From contig NZ_JAHEIM010000004.1 in the NCBI RefSeq assembly GCF_024639375.1, positions 1 through 64,000 of the forward strand: a stretch of DNA of 64,000 nt. Reading direction: 5' to 3'. This document shows, in pieces, positions 9,019 through 17,541 of the stretch. A program made the translations under genes and the position numbers. Every line of letters begins with the position of its first letter. Positions within the stretch are counted from its first letter, which is position 1. The notes below the pieces were generated by a model that saw only the letters and a list, made by a program, of their open reading frames with translations, was not told where the DNA came from and did not search any database. This DNA is from Rhodoluna sp. Lineage in GTDB: Bacteria > Actinomycetota > Actinomycetes > Actinomycetales > Microbacteriaceae.

Positions 9019-9552
9019 TTACTTGGTTGCACTCATCGAAGGCATAGGCATTGGGCTAGGTGAATAACTTTCGCCACCGGCCGCTGAGATTTTGCCGATC
9101 AAATTCTTGATTGTGACAACTTTGGATTTTGCTGTGCCAAAGGTGCCGGTGAATGTAAGTTTTAAATCAACCAAGGTGCCTGGCAAGATTTTTTTCTTCA
9201 GGTTCAGCAACATCACGTGCAAACCACCTGGTTGCAACATCACCGACTTGCCCGGCGCAATTTTGATTCCGCCGTTTTTCTTGGCCATTACGCCATCAAC
9301 AACCTGGTGCACCTCAACCACACCAGCAAAAGATGTTGTGCCGCCGGTTAGAGTCACGGTCTTGCTGGTTCGATTTGTGATTTTGGCAAAAACACCAGTC
9401 ATCATCATGGCTTGGTCGGCATTAGCTGCCGAACGAACCCACGCGCGGGTGACAACAACGTCGTTGGTTGCGGCGGTTGCGGCCGGGGTTATCCCGAGTG
9501 AAATAGTCATTGCTGCTACCAGTGAAAGGGCCACGGCAAACTTGCTGCGCAT
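9019..9552 (-). CDS. secreted PCu(A)C-type copper chaperone
   Basis: A signal peptide (MRSKFAVALSLVAAMTISLG, cleavage near AATA) is followed by a PCuAC domain. Copper-ligand residues fit the family H-M-x(n)-M-x(n)-H-x-M pattern: VEVHQVVDGVM and then LQPGGLHVMLLN. The tail is rich in Ser/Pro/Met (SPSPMPMPSMSATK), which could add copper contacts. PCuAC proteins deliver Cu(I) to cytochrome oxidase outside the membrane, which matches the CtaG/CopD fusion encoded a few kilobases away. The DyP gene starts at the very next base, making a two-gene unit. Confidence 0.87.
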   Translation of the reverse strand: MRSKFAVALSLVAAMTISLGITPAATAATNDVVVTRAWVRSAANADQAMMMTGVFAKITNRTSKTVTLTGGTTSFAGVVEVHQVVDGVMAKKNGGIKIAPGKSVMLQPGGLHVMLLNLKKKILPGTLVDLKLTFTGTFGTAKSKVVTIKNLIGKISAAGGESYSPSPMPMPSMSATK

Positions 9553-9617
9553 TTTGTACCTACTTTTTTAGAACCTTAGTCGGATTCTATTTCTGTAGGT
9601 GTTGCGTCTCTAGGGAG

Positions 9618-9633
9618 TGTTACCTAACCTGAC
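9618..9633 (-). promoter_or_regulatory. possible DtxR/IdeR-like iron-box half site
   Basis: On the minus strand the sequence TCAGGTTAGGTAAC resembles the left arm and centre of the actinobacterial iron box (TTAGGTTAGGCTAACCTAA), but the right arm is not conserved. It lies about 70 bp upstream of the PCuAC-DyP pair. Weak by itself; recorded because a DyP peroxidase is a plausible iron-controlled target. Confidence 0.25.
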
Positions 9634-9643
9634 TGGCAGGCAA

Positions 9644-10234
9644 TTACTGCTCGAGCGGAGCGTTGCCCACGTCGGTGCGGTAGAAGTTCATGTATGAACG
9701 AGACGCGGTTGGGCCACGCTGACCCTGGTAGCGGTTCAGGTACTTGTCTGAACCGTAAGGGGTCTCTGAAGGCGATGACAGCTGGAAGAAGCACAACTGG
9801 CCAATCTTCATTCCAGGCCAAAGCTTGATTGGCAAAGTTGCCATGTTTGAAAGCTCCAGGGTCACGTGACCGTTAAAGCCTGGGTCAACAAAACCAGCGG
9901 TCGAGTGAGTCACCAAACCAAGGCGCCCGAGTGAGCTCTTGCCCTCAAGTCGAGCGGCCACGTTGTCTGGCAGTGAAACAAATTCAAAGGTCGAGCCAAG
10001 CACGAATTCGCCCGGGTGCAAGATGAATGGCTCATCCGGGGCAACCTCAATTAGGCGGGTTAGCTCGTTCTGGTCTTCGGATGGGTCGATGTAGGCGTAC
10101 TTGTGGTTGTCAAACAGGCGAAAGAATCGGTCGATGCGCACATCGAAAGACGATGGCTGCAACAAATTCATATCAAGTGGGTCTAGCCCAATTTGGCCGG
10201 CTTCAATGGATGCGCGGATATCGCGGTCTGACAT
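9644..10234 (-). CDS. dcd: dCTP deaminase
   Basis: Converts dCTP to dUTP (and in some actinobacteria directly to dUMP) for thymidylate synthesis. Family features are [61 protein letters not shown] (catalytic region) and [11 protein letters not shown]. Length 196 aa is normal. Two ATGs are possible: 10240 (MLMSD) and 10234 (MSDRD). The second has a -10 TAGACC at 10242-10247, 7 nt upstream, and suits leaderless translation, so it is chosen. Confidence 0.95.
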   Translation of the reverse strand: MSDRDIRASIEAGQIGLDPLDMNLLQPSSFDVRIDRFFRLFDNHKYAYIDPSEDQNELTRLIEVAPDEPFILHPGEFVLGSTFEFVSLPDNVAARLEGKSSLGRLGLVTHSTAGFVDPGFNGHVTLELSNMATLPIKLWPGMKIGQLCFFQLSSPSETPYGSDKYLNRYQGQRGPTASRSYMNFYRTDVGNAPLEQ

Positions 10235-10256
10235 AAGCATGGGTCTAGGTTACCGT

Positions 10257-11621
10257 TCAGAAGAGCTTTTCTATGGCTTTGCTGGCGCCTCGCATAAACC
10301 TGAGCACATCGGCATCAACCATGATGTCGCTCATGCGAATGGCGCGGGTTAGATAGAGCCCCTCGAGCGATCGCACACGGCTAAGCGCCACATAGGTCTG
10401 CCCTGGGCTGAAAGCTCCGCGACCCATATCGATAACCACTTCGTCGTAGGTCTGACCCTGCGATTTGTGAACGGTTACGGCCCAAGCCAATCGCAGGGGA
10501 ATTTGCTGGAACTCAGCCAGCGGCACCGCAACCAAAACCTCTTTGACCTTGCCGGTCTCTTCATCGAACTGTTCGTCGATTTCGTAGCGCACTTTCTCCC
10601 AGGTGCTGCGACCCACATCAAACGTCTCGCCATCAACTTCAACCACAACGCCACCCGATGAAGGCAGGTCAATCACGTGGCCAATGGTTCCGTTTACCCA
10701 GCGCTTGATCACGCGTCCATCCGCGGATTTTTTAGTGTTGCTGTCATCGTTCTTGATGAACATCACCTGGGCGCCAACCTTGAGTTCCAGGATTGGTTCA
10801 GCAGGTAGTGTGCGGCCGAAGGCCTGTTGATCTGCGGCGCTAAAAATTGCGTCGAAACGTTTTGGCTTGGTGGTCAGGCGAGACATGCGCGCATGGTTCA
10901 CCGAATTCACCGATTCGTTGAGCGTTGCCAAACGAATCACGTCGTCGTGTGGTGGAAAGCGATTGCCGCATTGGTTGATGTAGTCGAGCATTTCTTGCGT
11001 GCAGGAGCCATCGCGAATTGCATTAAGAATTTCTTTGAAGTGCTCATCGTGCTGACGAAAGATTTCGCTTAGTTCAAATCGCTCGAGTGAATCTTCGCGC
11101 CAAACATGCGCATCAAAAAACCATGAGCTCTGATAGTTTTCGGCCATGTAGGCACGCTCTTCGGCATTGCCCGGCACTGGTGCCAATTGATACGGGTCAC
11201 CAAACATCACAACCTGTGCGCCACCGAAAGGTAGTTTGCGGCGACCACGAGCAATTCCCATTGCGCGACTGATGGTATCCATCATGTCGGCGTTAACCAT
11301 CGACACTTCGTCGATCACGAGCATATCGATTTTGCCGAGCACTTCGCGAGTGCGTCGATTCATATGACGACCGATATCTTCGGTGCCCAAAATTCCAAAC
11401 GGAAAACCAAATAGCGAGTGAATTGTCACACCGCCAACGTTGAGTGCGGCCACGCCAGTTGGCGCACAAACCGCAACCTTCTTTTTGGTGTTTTCAATCA
11501 GGTATGACAGAAGGGTGCTCTTGCCAGTTCCGGCTCGGCCGGTAACAAAAATATTATTTTCAGAGGCTTCGATGTAATCGAAAAGATTTTGCTGCTCAGT
11601 GGAGAGAGTGATCTCTTGCAT
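10257..11621 (-). CDS. PIF1/RecD-like SF1B DNA helicase
   Basis: 454-aa superfamily 1B helicase. Walker A is TGRAGTGKST (residues 27-36), motif II is LVIDEVSMV (about 98-106), motif III is MFGDPYQLAPV, and the C-terminal motif VTVHKSQGQTYDEVVID with YVALSRV completes the RecD2/PIF1 core. A small SH3-like insert is plausible at GAQVMFIKND...RWVNGTIGHV. It lacks nuclease or accessory domains. Such proteins unwind 5'-3' and act in replication-fork or recombination tasks; the specific role here is unknown. Its ATG overlaps the upstream gene stop as TAATG. Confidence 0.88.
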   Translation of the reverse strand: MQEITLSTEQQNLFDYIEASENNIFVTGRAGTGKSTLLSYLIENTKKKVAVCAPTGVAALNVGGVTIHSLFGFPFGILGTEDIGRHMNRRTREVLGKIDMLVIDEVSMVNADMMDTISRAMGIARGRRKLPFGGAQVVMFGDPYQLAPVPGNAEERAYMAENYQSSWFFDAHVWREDSLERFELSEIFRQHDEHFKEILNAIRDGSCTQEMLDYINQCGNRFPPHDDVIRLATLNESVNSVNHARMSRLTTKPKRFDAIFSAADQQAFGRTLPAEPILELKVGAQVMFIKNDDSNTKKSADGRVIKRWVNGTIGHVIDLPSSGGVVVEVDGETFDVGRSTWEKVRYEIDEQFDEETGKVKEVLVAVPLAEFQQIPLRLAWAVTVHKSQGQTYDEVVIDMGRGAFSPGQTYVALSRVRSLEGLYLTRAIRMSDIMVDADVLRFMRGASKAIEKLF

Positions 11622-13603
11622 TAGTTTCTCTCGTCTCGTTTAGCCAGCTTTTCAAGCATGCGGTTGTATTCGTCAATGTCGGCGTTGCCGCTGCGGTCAC
11701 TGGCTCGGTCGAGTCGCGCAGCTTCACGGCGATCAGCAGCAAACCACTGCACGCAGACAATGATGGTCAATGCTGCCGTAGGCAGCTCGCCAATTCCCCA
11801 GGCAATCGCGCCACCGGTTTGCTGGTCGTCCGTTGGGTTTTGACCCCAAGTGCGGCCCATTGAGCCAAACCACTCGGCCAGCAACAAACCATTGCCAGAC
11901 ATCAGACTCAATCCGAAGAATGCGTGAAAGGCCATGGTCACAATCAGCAGGCCGAGGCGAATCGGGAAACCAAGTTTCTTTGGCCCCGGGTCGATGCCAA
12001 TCAAAGCCTGAGCAAATAGATAACCAGTAATCAAAAAGTGCACCACCATCCACTCGTGACCAACGTGCTCGCGCGTGGCCCAACCGAATAGCGGCGTGTA
12101 GTAAAAAGTGACTAGGGATGTGGCAAACAATACAGCGGCAACCAGCGGATGGCCGACGAACTGCATGTACTTGGTATGCACTAACCACAAGACCCATTCG
12201 CGCACGCCCCGGGAATCGTCCGCACGCTTTTCAACTGCGCGCAACAACAATGTGACTGGTGCACCAGCAACCAGAAGCATTGGAATGCCCATGGCCAAAA
12301 CCATGTGACCAATCATGTGCATGCTGAATAAATACTCTTGGTATGCGTTCAGTGCTCCACTGGTCACATATAACAGTGTGAGCATGCCGGTGATCCAAGA
12401 AGCGGTGCGCATCCACGACCACTTGTCGCCGCGTTTGTGCAAACGATAAACACCAGCGACGTAAGCAATGATTGTGCCCACGCAAATCACCAACCATAGC
12501 AAGTCGATTTTCCACGCAGTGACGAATGACAATGCAGTTAGCTCTGGTGGCAGTTTTTCTCCAGTGAGAATTTCTGCGGGTGTGGTGCCAACGCTTGCCA
12601 GCGGGTCAACTGGCGGTGCAGTGCGGGCTAGTGCCGTTGCAAAACCAATTGCCGAACCCATGATGATGAATTCAACTGCAACGAGTTTGAAAAATGTTTT
12701 GGTGTGATTTGCACCGGCTGCGATTTTTGCAATCACGCGCAAACGATAAATCGCGCCGAGCAAACCCAACAAAATAAGCGCAACAATTTTTGCGAGCAGA
12801 ATGAATCCGTAGTTGCTAAAAATGTCGGCGAGATTTGGCAATCGCACATAGGCGCTGGCAAAACCAGAAACGCTTACCAGCATGAAACTCACCAACGCGA
12901 GTGACGAATAGCGCTTCGTGTGAAGTGCAGCTTCGTTGTCATCGCGACCGCGCACCACAAACAGTGCAACCAATCCACCAATCCAAATAATCACCGCGGA
13001 TAGGTGCAGGCCAATTGCGTTTACTGCAAGGCTGTGATTTGCAGTGCCGGCTGCGTGACCGGTTAGCGCGATTGGAATTAGTGAAGCGAAGCCAAGAACT
13101 GCCAGGAAAAATGTTGCGGTTAGTTTGCGAGCCGCAAAGACGAAAGTGCTGAACAGTACGGCGCCAATGAGGTTTAGATCGAGGTATTGCCCCAATTGAA
13201 TCTGTGTGGCGAATAACGCAAGGCTGTTGCTGAAACTCTCACTGCCCGAGAATGCTGACCCGGTGACTGAGAGGTAGGTGAACAGAAAGTTCGCGGCTGC
13301 AGACAGCACCCAAACTACGCCGGCAAAGCCGGACAAATTTAAAACTCGCTGCAGCAGTGGGTTGTCTTCGCTGATTGCGAAAGCTGCAAAGGCTGTTCCA
13401 CCAACGGCAACCGCGATTGAAAGGTTGAAGATCAGTTTGCTAATTGGCAAACCCCAGCGCACGATGTCACCTGGGTCAGCAAGAGCCTGGGCGGCCGCGC
13501 CGCCGCCAATAATCAAGGCAACCACCAAGGCCACCAAACCAAAACCAACGCTTAGTGCAAGCGCCACAGATGCGCGTTTAGCGGTTGGGGTGGGGTTAGG
13601 CAT
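11621..13603 (-). CDS. fused CopD copper-resistance / CtaG cytochrome c oxidase assembly membrane protein
   Basis: 660-aa polytopic membrane protein. The N-terminal half has CopD features (an N-terminal TM pair, NHSLAVNAIGLHLSAVIIWIGG and later GFASAYVRLPN), and the C-terminal half is a caa3_CtaG domain with MHMIGHMVLAMGIPMLL and HEWMVVHFLITGYLFAQAL. Histidine/methionine pairs near the membrane surface are likely copper ligands. The fusion is widespread in actinobacteria and links copper import to oxidase maturation. It is in an operon with the ICMT-like gene upstream (TAATG overlap) and the PIF1 helicase downstream. Confidence 0.92.
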   Translation of the reverse strand: MPNPTPTAKRASVALALSVGFGLVALVVALIIGGGAAAQALADPGDIVRWGLPISKLIFNLSIAVAVGGTAFAAFAISEDNPLLQRVLNLSGFAGVVWVLSAAANFLFTYLSVTGSAFSGSESFSNSLALFATQIQLGQYLDLNLIGAVLFSTFVFAARKLTATFFLAVLGFASLIPIALTGHAAGTANHSLAVNAIGLHLSAVIIWIGGLVALFVVRGRDDNEAALHTKRYSSLALVSFMLVSVSGFASAYVRLPNLADIFSNYGFILLAKIVALILLGLLGAIYRLRVIAKIAAGANHTKTFFKLVAVEFIIMGSAIGFATALARTAPPVDPLASVGTTPAEILTGEKLPPELTALSFVTAWKIDLLWLVICVGTIIAYVAGVYRLHKRGDKWSWMRTASWITGMLTLLYVTSGALNAYQEYLFSMHMIGHMVLAMGIPMLLVAGAPVTLLLRAVEKRADDSRGVREWVLWLVHTKYMQFVGHPLVAAVLFATSLVTFYYTPLFGWATREHVGHEWMVVHFLITGYLFAQALIGIDPGPKKLGFPIRLGLLIVTMAFHAFFGLSLMSGNGLLLAEWFGSMGRTWGQNPTDDQQTGGAIAWGIGELPTAALTIIVCVQWFAADRREAARLDRASDRSGNADIDEYNRMLEKLAKRDERN

Positions 13604-14052
13604 TACTTAAGCCTAGGCACAAACCTTCCGGTGCGTTTCATGTAGTTGGCATAGCCGGAGTATTTCTTCACAAGCAACGTTTCTTCCCAACGAGCCTTGT
13701 AATTCAACAGAAGCACTAGCGCGCACCACACGACTAGCTTGGCTAGGTCAAGCGTTTGCACCGCGGATCCGAGGCTGGCCAACATTAGGCCGGTATAAAT
13801 CGGGTGGCGCAGATATTTATAAATGCCGGTTTCGACTAATTCGGCATCGCTTTTGGGCACTGGATTAGCCGCGAGCGAACGGCCGAGGTTTTTGATGCCT
13901 AAATAAAGCACGATGATGCCAGGGGCAACCAGCAAGATGCCTCCGATGTAGATGGCGGCGATGTTTATTTGGCCACTCGGCCACAGCACAACGAATGCAA
14001 TTAGTGCGAATTGCACGAGCACTAATAGGTTGCCTTTTGATTTATCACTCAT
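13603..14052 (-). CDS. isoprenylcysteine carboxyl-methyltransferase-like membrane protein
   Basis: 149 aa with three to four hydrophobic segments at the N-terminal half and a C-terminal ICMT/PEMT-type catalytic signature: LVETGIYKYLRHPIYTGLML, then YKARWEETLLVKKYSGYANY and RFVP. Bacterial members are SAM-dependent methyltransferases of mostly unknown lipid or small-molecule substrate. It is the first gene of a three-gene unit with CopD/CtaG and the helicase. A -10 TAGCCT placed 6 nt before the ATG predicts a leaderless message. Confidence 0.8.
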   Translation of the reverse strand: MSDKSKGNLLVLVQFALIAFVVLWPSGQINIAAIYIGGILLVAPGIIVLYLGIKNLGRSLAANPVPKSDAELVETGIYKYLRHPIYTGLMLASLGSAVQTLDLAKLVVWCALVLLLNYKARWEETLLVKKYSGYANYMKRTGRFVPRLK

Positions 14053-14058
14053 TGTCTT

Positions 14059-14064
14059 AGGCTA
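14059..14064 (-). promoter_or_regulatory. -10 element for leaderless ICMT-CopD/CtaG-helicase operon
   Basis: TAGCCT on the minus strand, 6 nt before the ATG at 14052; no Shine-Dalgarno in between. Confidence 0.5.
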
Positions 14065-14095
14065 CGACCGCACTGCATAAATCAACACTGTGTAT

Positions 14096-14126
14096 AAAAG
14101 AAAAGGCACCCGCTTTCGCGGATGCC
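14096..14126 (-). terminator. rho-independent terminator downstream of HU
   Basis: On the minus strand GGCATCCGC-GAAA-GCGGGTGCC forms a 9-bp stem with one G-T pair and a GNRA tetraloop, followed by TTTTCTTTT. It lies 22 nt after the HU stop codon. Confidence 0.9.
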
Positions 14127-14147
14127 TTCTCTAATTCTTTTAAAGAC

Positions 14148-14426
14148 TTACTTAACTGCAGCCTTTAGCTTTGAACCAGCTGAAACCTTAACGGTGTTAG
14201 CAGCTGCGATCTGGATGGTTGCACCAGTCTGTGGGTTGCGGCCCTGACGAGCAGCGCGGTGGCCCTTCTCTACTGAAAGCCAGCCTGGGATGGTGACCTT
14301 TCCACCCTTTGCAACGGTAGCTGCAATGGTTTCGAAGATTGAGTCAACAACGCGGTTGACCGCTGCCTGAGACTCGCCGGTTTCTGCAGCAACAGCTGCA
14401 ACTAGTTCGCTCTTGTTTAGAGACAT
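14148..14426 (-). CDS. hup: HU family nucleoid-associated DNA-binding protein
   Basis: 92-aa HU/IHF fold protein beginning MSLNKSELVAAVAAETGES, with GKVTIPGWLSVEKGHRAARQGRNPQTG (DNA-gripping arm region) and VSAGSKLKAAVK at the end. It binds and bends DNA without strong sequence preference. The start at 14426 is fixed by AGGAGG seven bases upstream; an in-frame ATG at 14504 would add 26 unrelated residues and has no ribosome site. Unlike mycobacterial and streptomycete HupB/HupS, there is no long Lys/Ala-rich tail. Monocistronic, with its own terminator. Confidence 0.95.
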   Translation of the reverse strand: MSLNKSELVAAVAAETGESQAAVNRVVDSIFETIAATVAKGGKVTIPGWLSVEKGHRAARQGRNPQTGATIQIAAANTVKVSAGSKLKAAVK

Positions 14427-14581
14427 TTGGTCCTCCTGGACATTTAGACGTTTTGACGTACTGTCGGTAATCACGCTACTGCCCAATAAAAACTTGTCAT
14501 TCATCTCGCTCGGCGTGTTGTGGCGCGGATTTTGACAAAGTTGCCAGATTTTTAGCGGTATATCGGCCCGTTGGGGTGGTT

Positions 14582-14619
14582 AAAGCAAAACCCGCCATCC
14601 TTTTGGATGACGGGTTTTG
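14582..14619 (-). terminator. rho-independent terminator of the rpmB-rpmG-rpsN operon
   Basis: CAAAACCCGTCATCC-AAAA-GGATGGCGGGTTTTG on the minus strand gives a 15-bp stem with a single mismatch, followed by a short T-containing run. It lies 22 nt beyond the rpsN stop codon. Confidence 0.9.
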
Positions 14620-14641
14620 TCAAAAACTTGTTATTTGATGA

Positions 14642-14947
14642 CTACCAAGATGACTTAGTAACACCTGGCAACTCGCCACGGTGAGCCATGTCGCGGAAGC
14701 GAACACGCGAAACACCGAACTTTGCCAAGATACCGCGTGGGCGGCCATCGATTGCGTCGCGGTTGCGAACGCGCACTGGAGATGCGTTGCGAGGTAGCTT
14801 CTGTAGGCCCAAACGAGCCTCTTCGCGCTGCTCGTCGGTTGAGTTAGGGTCAACCAAAGCCTTCTTAAGTGCTAGGCGCTTCTCTGCGTAGCGCTCAACA
14901 ATTACCTTGCGCATGTCGTTCTTAACGATCTTGCTCTTCTTAGCCAT
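14642..14947 (-). CDS. rpsN: 30S ribosomal protein S14, zinc-independent form
   Basis: 101-aa long-form S14 ([20 protein letters not shown] ... [27 protein letters not shown]). It has no CxxC pairs, so it is the C-minus paralogue that does not bind zinc. In mycobacteria and streptomycetes such copies are induced by zinc starvation under Zur. Last gene of rpmB-rpmG-rpsN, located next to the zur-znu module. Confidence 0.96.
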   Translation of the reverse strand: MAKKSKIVKNDMRKVIVERYAEKRLALKKALVDPNSTDEQREEARLGLQKLPRNASPVRVRNRDAIDGRPRGILAKFGVSRVRFRDMAHRGELPGVTKSSW

Positions 14948-14949
14948 TT

Positions 14950-15120
14950 TTAGCGCTCCTCGCGGAATTCAACGTGCTGACGTACAACTGGGTCGTACTT
15001 CTTCAAAACGATACGGTCTGGGTCGTTGCGACGGTTCTTCTTGGTTACGTAGGTGTAACCAGTGCCTGCTGTCGAACGAAGCTTGATGATCGGACGGATG
15101 TCCTTGTCCTTCTTAGCCAT
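14950..15120 (-). CDS. rpmG: 50S ribosomal protein L33, zinc-independent form
   Basis: 56-aa protein [20 protein letters not shown] followed by [20 protein letters not shown] and ending EFREER. No cysteines are present, so this is the zinc-free L33 type. The ATG is at 15120 and its stop is 3 bp from the rpsN start region, giving tight operon spacing. Confidence 0.95.
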   Translation of the reverse strand: MAKKDKDIRPIIKLRSTAGTGYTYVTKKNRRNDPDRIVLKKYDPVVRQHVEFREER

Positions 15121-15133
15121 TTAGCGGCGCTCC

Positions 15134-15370
15134 TTAGATCTTCTCGCCGCGGGCAAGGATTGCTGCAACAACAGCCTCAATGCCACGAACGTCGATTACC
15201 TTGATGCCACGGGCACTTAGGGTCAGGGTTACGTTGCGCTTCAAAGAAGGCACAAAGTAGGTCTTCTTCTGAATGTTTGGGTTGAAGCGACGCTTGGTCT
15301 TGTTCTGAGCGTGCGAGACGTGGTGGCCGAACTGTGGGCCGGTCTCAGTCACCTGGCAATAAGCTGCCAT
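15134..15370 (-). CDS. rpmB: 50S ribosomal protein L28
   Basis: 78-aa L28 beginning [20 protein letters not shown] with the conserved [16 protein letters not shown] and SARGIKVID segments. It has only one cysteine and lacks the paired zinc ligands of the C-plus form. First gene of the rpmB-rpmG-rpsN operon; a Zur-controlled operon of these three is known in other actinobacteria, but no convincing Zur box is visible directly upstream here. Confidence 0.95.
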   Translation of the reverse strand: MAAYCQVTETGPQFGHHVSHAQNKTKRRFNPNIQKKTYFVPSLKRNVTLTLSARGIKVIDVRGIEAVVAAILARGEKI

Positions 15371-15540
15371 TTCTTCTCCTTGTTAGGGGGCAAGCCAGAA
15401 AGACCCTTTTTTGGTCAAGGCTTGATTTCAAAAATTTTTGGCTGTCATTTGTGAACTCACAAGACAACTGCTCAAGTTTAGGCGAGTTGGCAGGGCTTAA
15501 GCAAGTCCTGAGCCCAAAAAATCAAGTCGCCACGCCCAAA
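15371..15540. other. intergenic region between zur and rpmB
   Basis: 170 bp with the rpmB ribosome site (AAGGAG) near 15377-15382. Two palindromes stand out: CAAAAATTTTTG at 15429-15440 and TTGTGA-AC-TCACAA at 15449-15462. Neither matches the Zur-type motif found before znuA. They could be operators for the ribosomal-protein operon, but nothing here proves it. Confidence 0.4.
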
Positions 15541-15930
15541 TTAAGCGGATTGACACTGAGCGCAGAGCCCAAAAATGTCAATGGTGTGGCTCGGCTGGCT
15601 AAAACCATGCTCGCTGGCAACGTCATCGGCCCATTTTTCAACTCGGGATGCCTCGATCTCAAGAGTCAGCCCACAATTGCGGCAAATCAAATGGTGGTGG
15701 TGCTCGGTGGTGCAGGCACGATAAAGCAGTTCACCCTCTTTGCTCTGCAGACTGTCGGCCTCATTGGTCTCGGCCAGCTCTGCCAAGGTTCGATAGACGG
15801 TGGCCAAACCAATGGTCGAACCATGCTTCTGCAGGGTGGCGTGCAACTGCCCGGCCGAAACAAATCCGGTGGCTTCGCCAAGCGCGTGCTTCACGGCAGC
15901 CTTTTGAGGAGTGTTTCGTTTCTGGGTCAT
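15541..15930 (-). CDS. zur: Fur-family regulator, probable zinc uptake repressor Zur
   Basis: 129-aa Fur-family repressor: winged helix with TPQKAAVKHALGEATGFVSAGQLH and STIGLATVYRTL (recognition helix), then EHHHHLICRNCGLTLEIE and two CxxC pairs (CRNC and CAQC) for the structural zinc. The genomic link to znuABC, with a 4-nt overlap (ATGA) with znuB, argues for Zur rather than Fur. The ATG at 15930 is preferred over an upstream in-frame start at 15957 because of that overlap. A candidate operator lies before znuA. Confidence 0.87.
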   Translation of the reverse strand: MTQKRNTPQKAAVKHALGEATGFVSAGQLHATLQKHGSTIGLATVYRTLAELAETNEADSLQSKEGELLYRACTTEHHHHLICRNCGLTLEIEASRVEKWADDVASEHGFSQPSHTIDIFGLCAQCQSA

Positions 15931-16745
15931 TTGCGCACTCGTTCGACAACGCGGCAAATCACGTAGATCAAAAACGAGATCGTGGTGACGTATGGGCTAA
16001 TCGGCAAGCCGGCACCTAGTGCCAGAAGAATTCCGCCAATCACAGACACCATGGCAAATGCAACCGAAAGCAGTGGCGTCAATATTGGTGAGCGGCTAAC
16101 GCGCACTGCGGCGGCGGCCGGGGTCACCAACAAACTCAAAACCAAAAGCGCGCCGACAACTTGCACGCTGGCTGCAACGGCGAGGCCGAGCAAAATCATA
16201 AACACCACGGATAACGCGCGGGTTGGTACGCCGCGAGCGGCTGCGACGTCGGCGTCTAAACTCGCAAAGTTAAGTGGGCGCCAAACCACAATCAAAACGG
16301 CAAGAATGAAAATGCAAATTGATGCCAGCCAAAATAATTGCGGGTCATCTACGGCAACAATTTGACCGGTGAGCAATCCAAATTTATTTGCGGCTCGGCC
16401 TTCATAAAGTGCGAGTGCCAAAATTCCAAGACCCAATCCGGCAGGCATCAAAACCGCAACAATTGAATTTCGTTCTTTCGCCTTTGCACCGAGTGCGCCG
16501 ATGACTGCCGCAGCTAACAGTGAACCAATAATCGAACCGAAAACAACATTGGCACCGAGCAACAATGCAACTGCTGCACCGGCAAAACTCAATTCGCTAA
16601 TTCCATGCACAGCAAATGACATGTCGCGCGTCATCACGAAGGTGCCAATTAATCCACCGATGATGGCAAGCAATGCACCCGCAATTAGTGAGTTTGCAAC
16701 CAGTGGAATTAGTTGGTCATAGTTCGAAAAATCAAAAAGAATCAT
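15927..16745 (-). CDS. znuB: zinc/manganese ABC transporter, permease subunit
   Basis: 272-aa ABC-3 family permease with about eight hydrophobic segments. It carries the SFAVHGISELSFAGAAVALLLG segment and TPAAAAVRVSRS typical of ZnuB/MntB. It forms the membrane channel for the ZnuA-captured metal. The start is ATG 16745, with GAGGAG upstream and an ATGA overlap with the znuC stop. The downstream end overlaps zur. Confidence 0.92.
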   Translation of the reverse strand: MILFDFSNYDQLIPLVANSLIAGALLAIIGGLIGTFVMTRDMSFAVHGISELSFAGAAVALLLGANVVFGSIIGSLLAAAVIGALGAKAKERNSIVAVLMPAGLGLGILALALYEGRAANKFGLLTGQIVAVDDPQLFWLASICIFILAVLIVVWRPLNFASLDADVAAARGVPTRALSVVFMILLGLAVAASVQVVGALLVLSLLVTPAAAAVRVSRSPILTPLLSVAFAMVSVIGGILLALGAGLPISPYVTTISFLIYVICRVVERVRK

Positions 16746-17539
16746 GACCACTCCTCGTGGTCGTGGTGATCATGTTCTTGGGTGCCAACAACAACGATGC
16801 GTCCTTGATTGCGCAACACGTCAACCGGTGTTCCATAAAGTTCACTCAAAACATCACTGCGCAAAACTTCATCCGGGGTGCCGATTTTAAATTTGCCATT
16901 TGCCAAATAGAGCACGCGATCAACCATCGAAAGAATCGGGTTCACGTCGTGAGTTACAAATAGCACCGCGGCGTTGTGTTCTTGGCGCTCTTGATCGAGC
17001 AGATCGGCAATAGTTTTTTGCTGAGCAAGGTCAAGTGCACTTAGCGGTTCATCGGCAAGAATTAAGTCCGGTTCCCCAATAACTGCCTGGCCTACACGCA
17101 AGCGCTGCAATTCTCCGCCAGATAGATCGCCAACTTTTTTATCTGCAATTTTGAAGCCATCGATGCAACCCAAAATATATTTCACACGCGCTGCTGCTTT
17201 TTTAGAACCAAAGCTGGGGCCAAAGCGGTGACCATCGAGACCCATGCGCAACAAATCTTTTGCACGCACCGGAGTTGCTGCATCGACAGTGCGATGCTGT
17301 GGAATGTAGCCAATTGAGCGAGAGCCGTGGTGAATTGGTTTTTGATTTAACTCAATTGAACCGTCATTGAGTTTTTCTTGACCCAAAATCGCTCGCAGCA
17401 AAGATGTCTTTCCAGATCCGTTGGCACCGATGATTGCGATGAACTCATGAGGCATAACTTCGAGATTTAAATTAGCCCAAAGCACATTCTCGCCGTAGGC
17501 GAGTTTCGCATTCTTTATGGCAAGCACGGGTGCAGTCAT
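16742..17539 (-). CDS. znuC: zinc/manganese ABC transporter, ATP-binding subunit
   Basis: 265-aa ABC ATPase: Walker A GANGSGKTS (about residue 38), signature LSGGELQRL (about 138), Walker B LILADEPLSALD and the H-loop FVTHDVN. The C-terminus ends in a histidine-rich tail (QEHDHHDHEEWS) that may sense or buffer zinc in the cytoplasm. It lies 2 nt after znuA and overlaps znuB, so the order is znuA-znuC-znuB-zur. Confidence 0.93.
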   Translation of the reverse strand: MTAPVLAIKNAKLAYGENVLWANLNLEVMPHEFIAIIGANGSGKTSLLRAILGQEKLNDGSIELNQKPIHHGSRSIGYIPQHRTVDAATPVRAKDLLRMGLDGHRFGPSFGSKKAAARVKYILGCIDGFKIADKKVGDLSGGELQRLRVGQAVIGEPDLILADEPLSALDLAQQKTIADLLDQERQEHNAAVLFVTHDVNPILSMVDRVLYLANGKFKIGTPDEVLRSDVLSELYGTPVDVLRNQGRIVVVGTQEHDHHDHEEWS

Positions 17540-17541
17540 GG

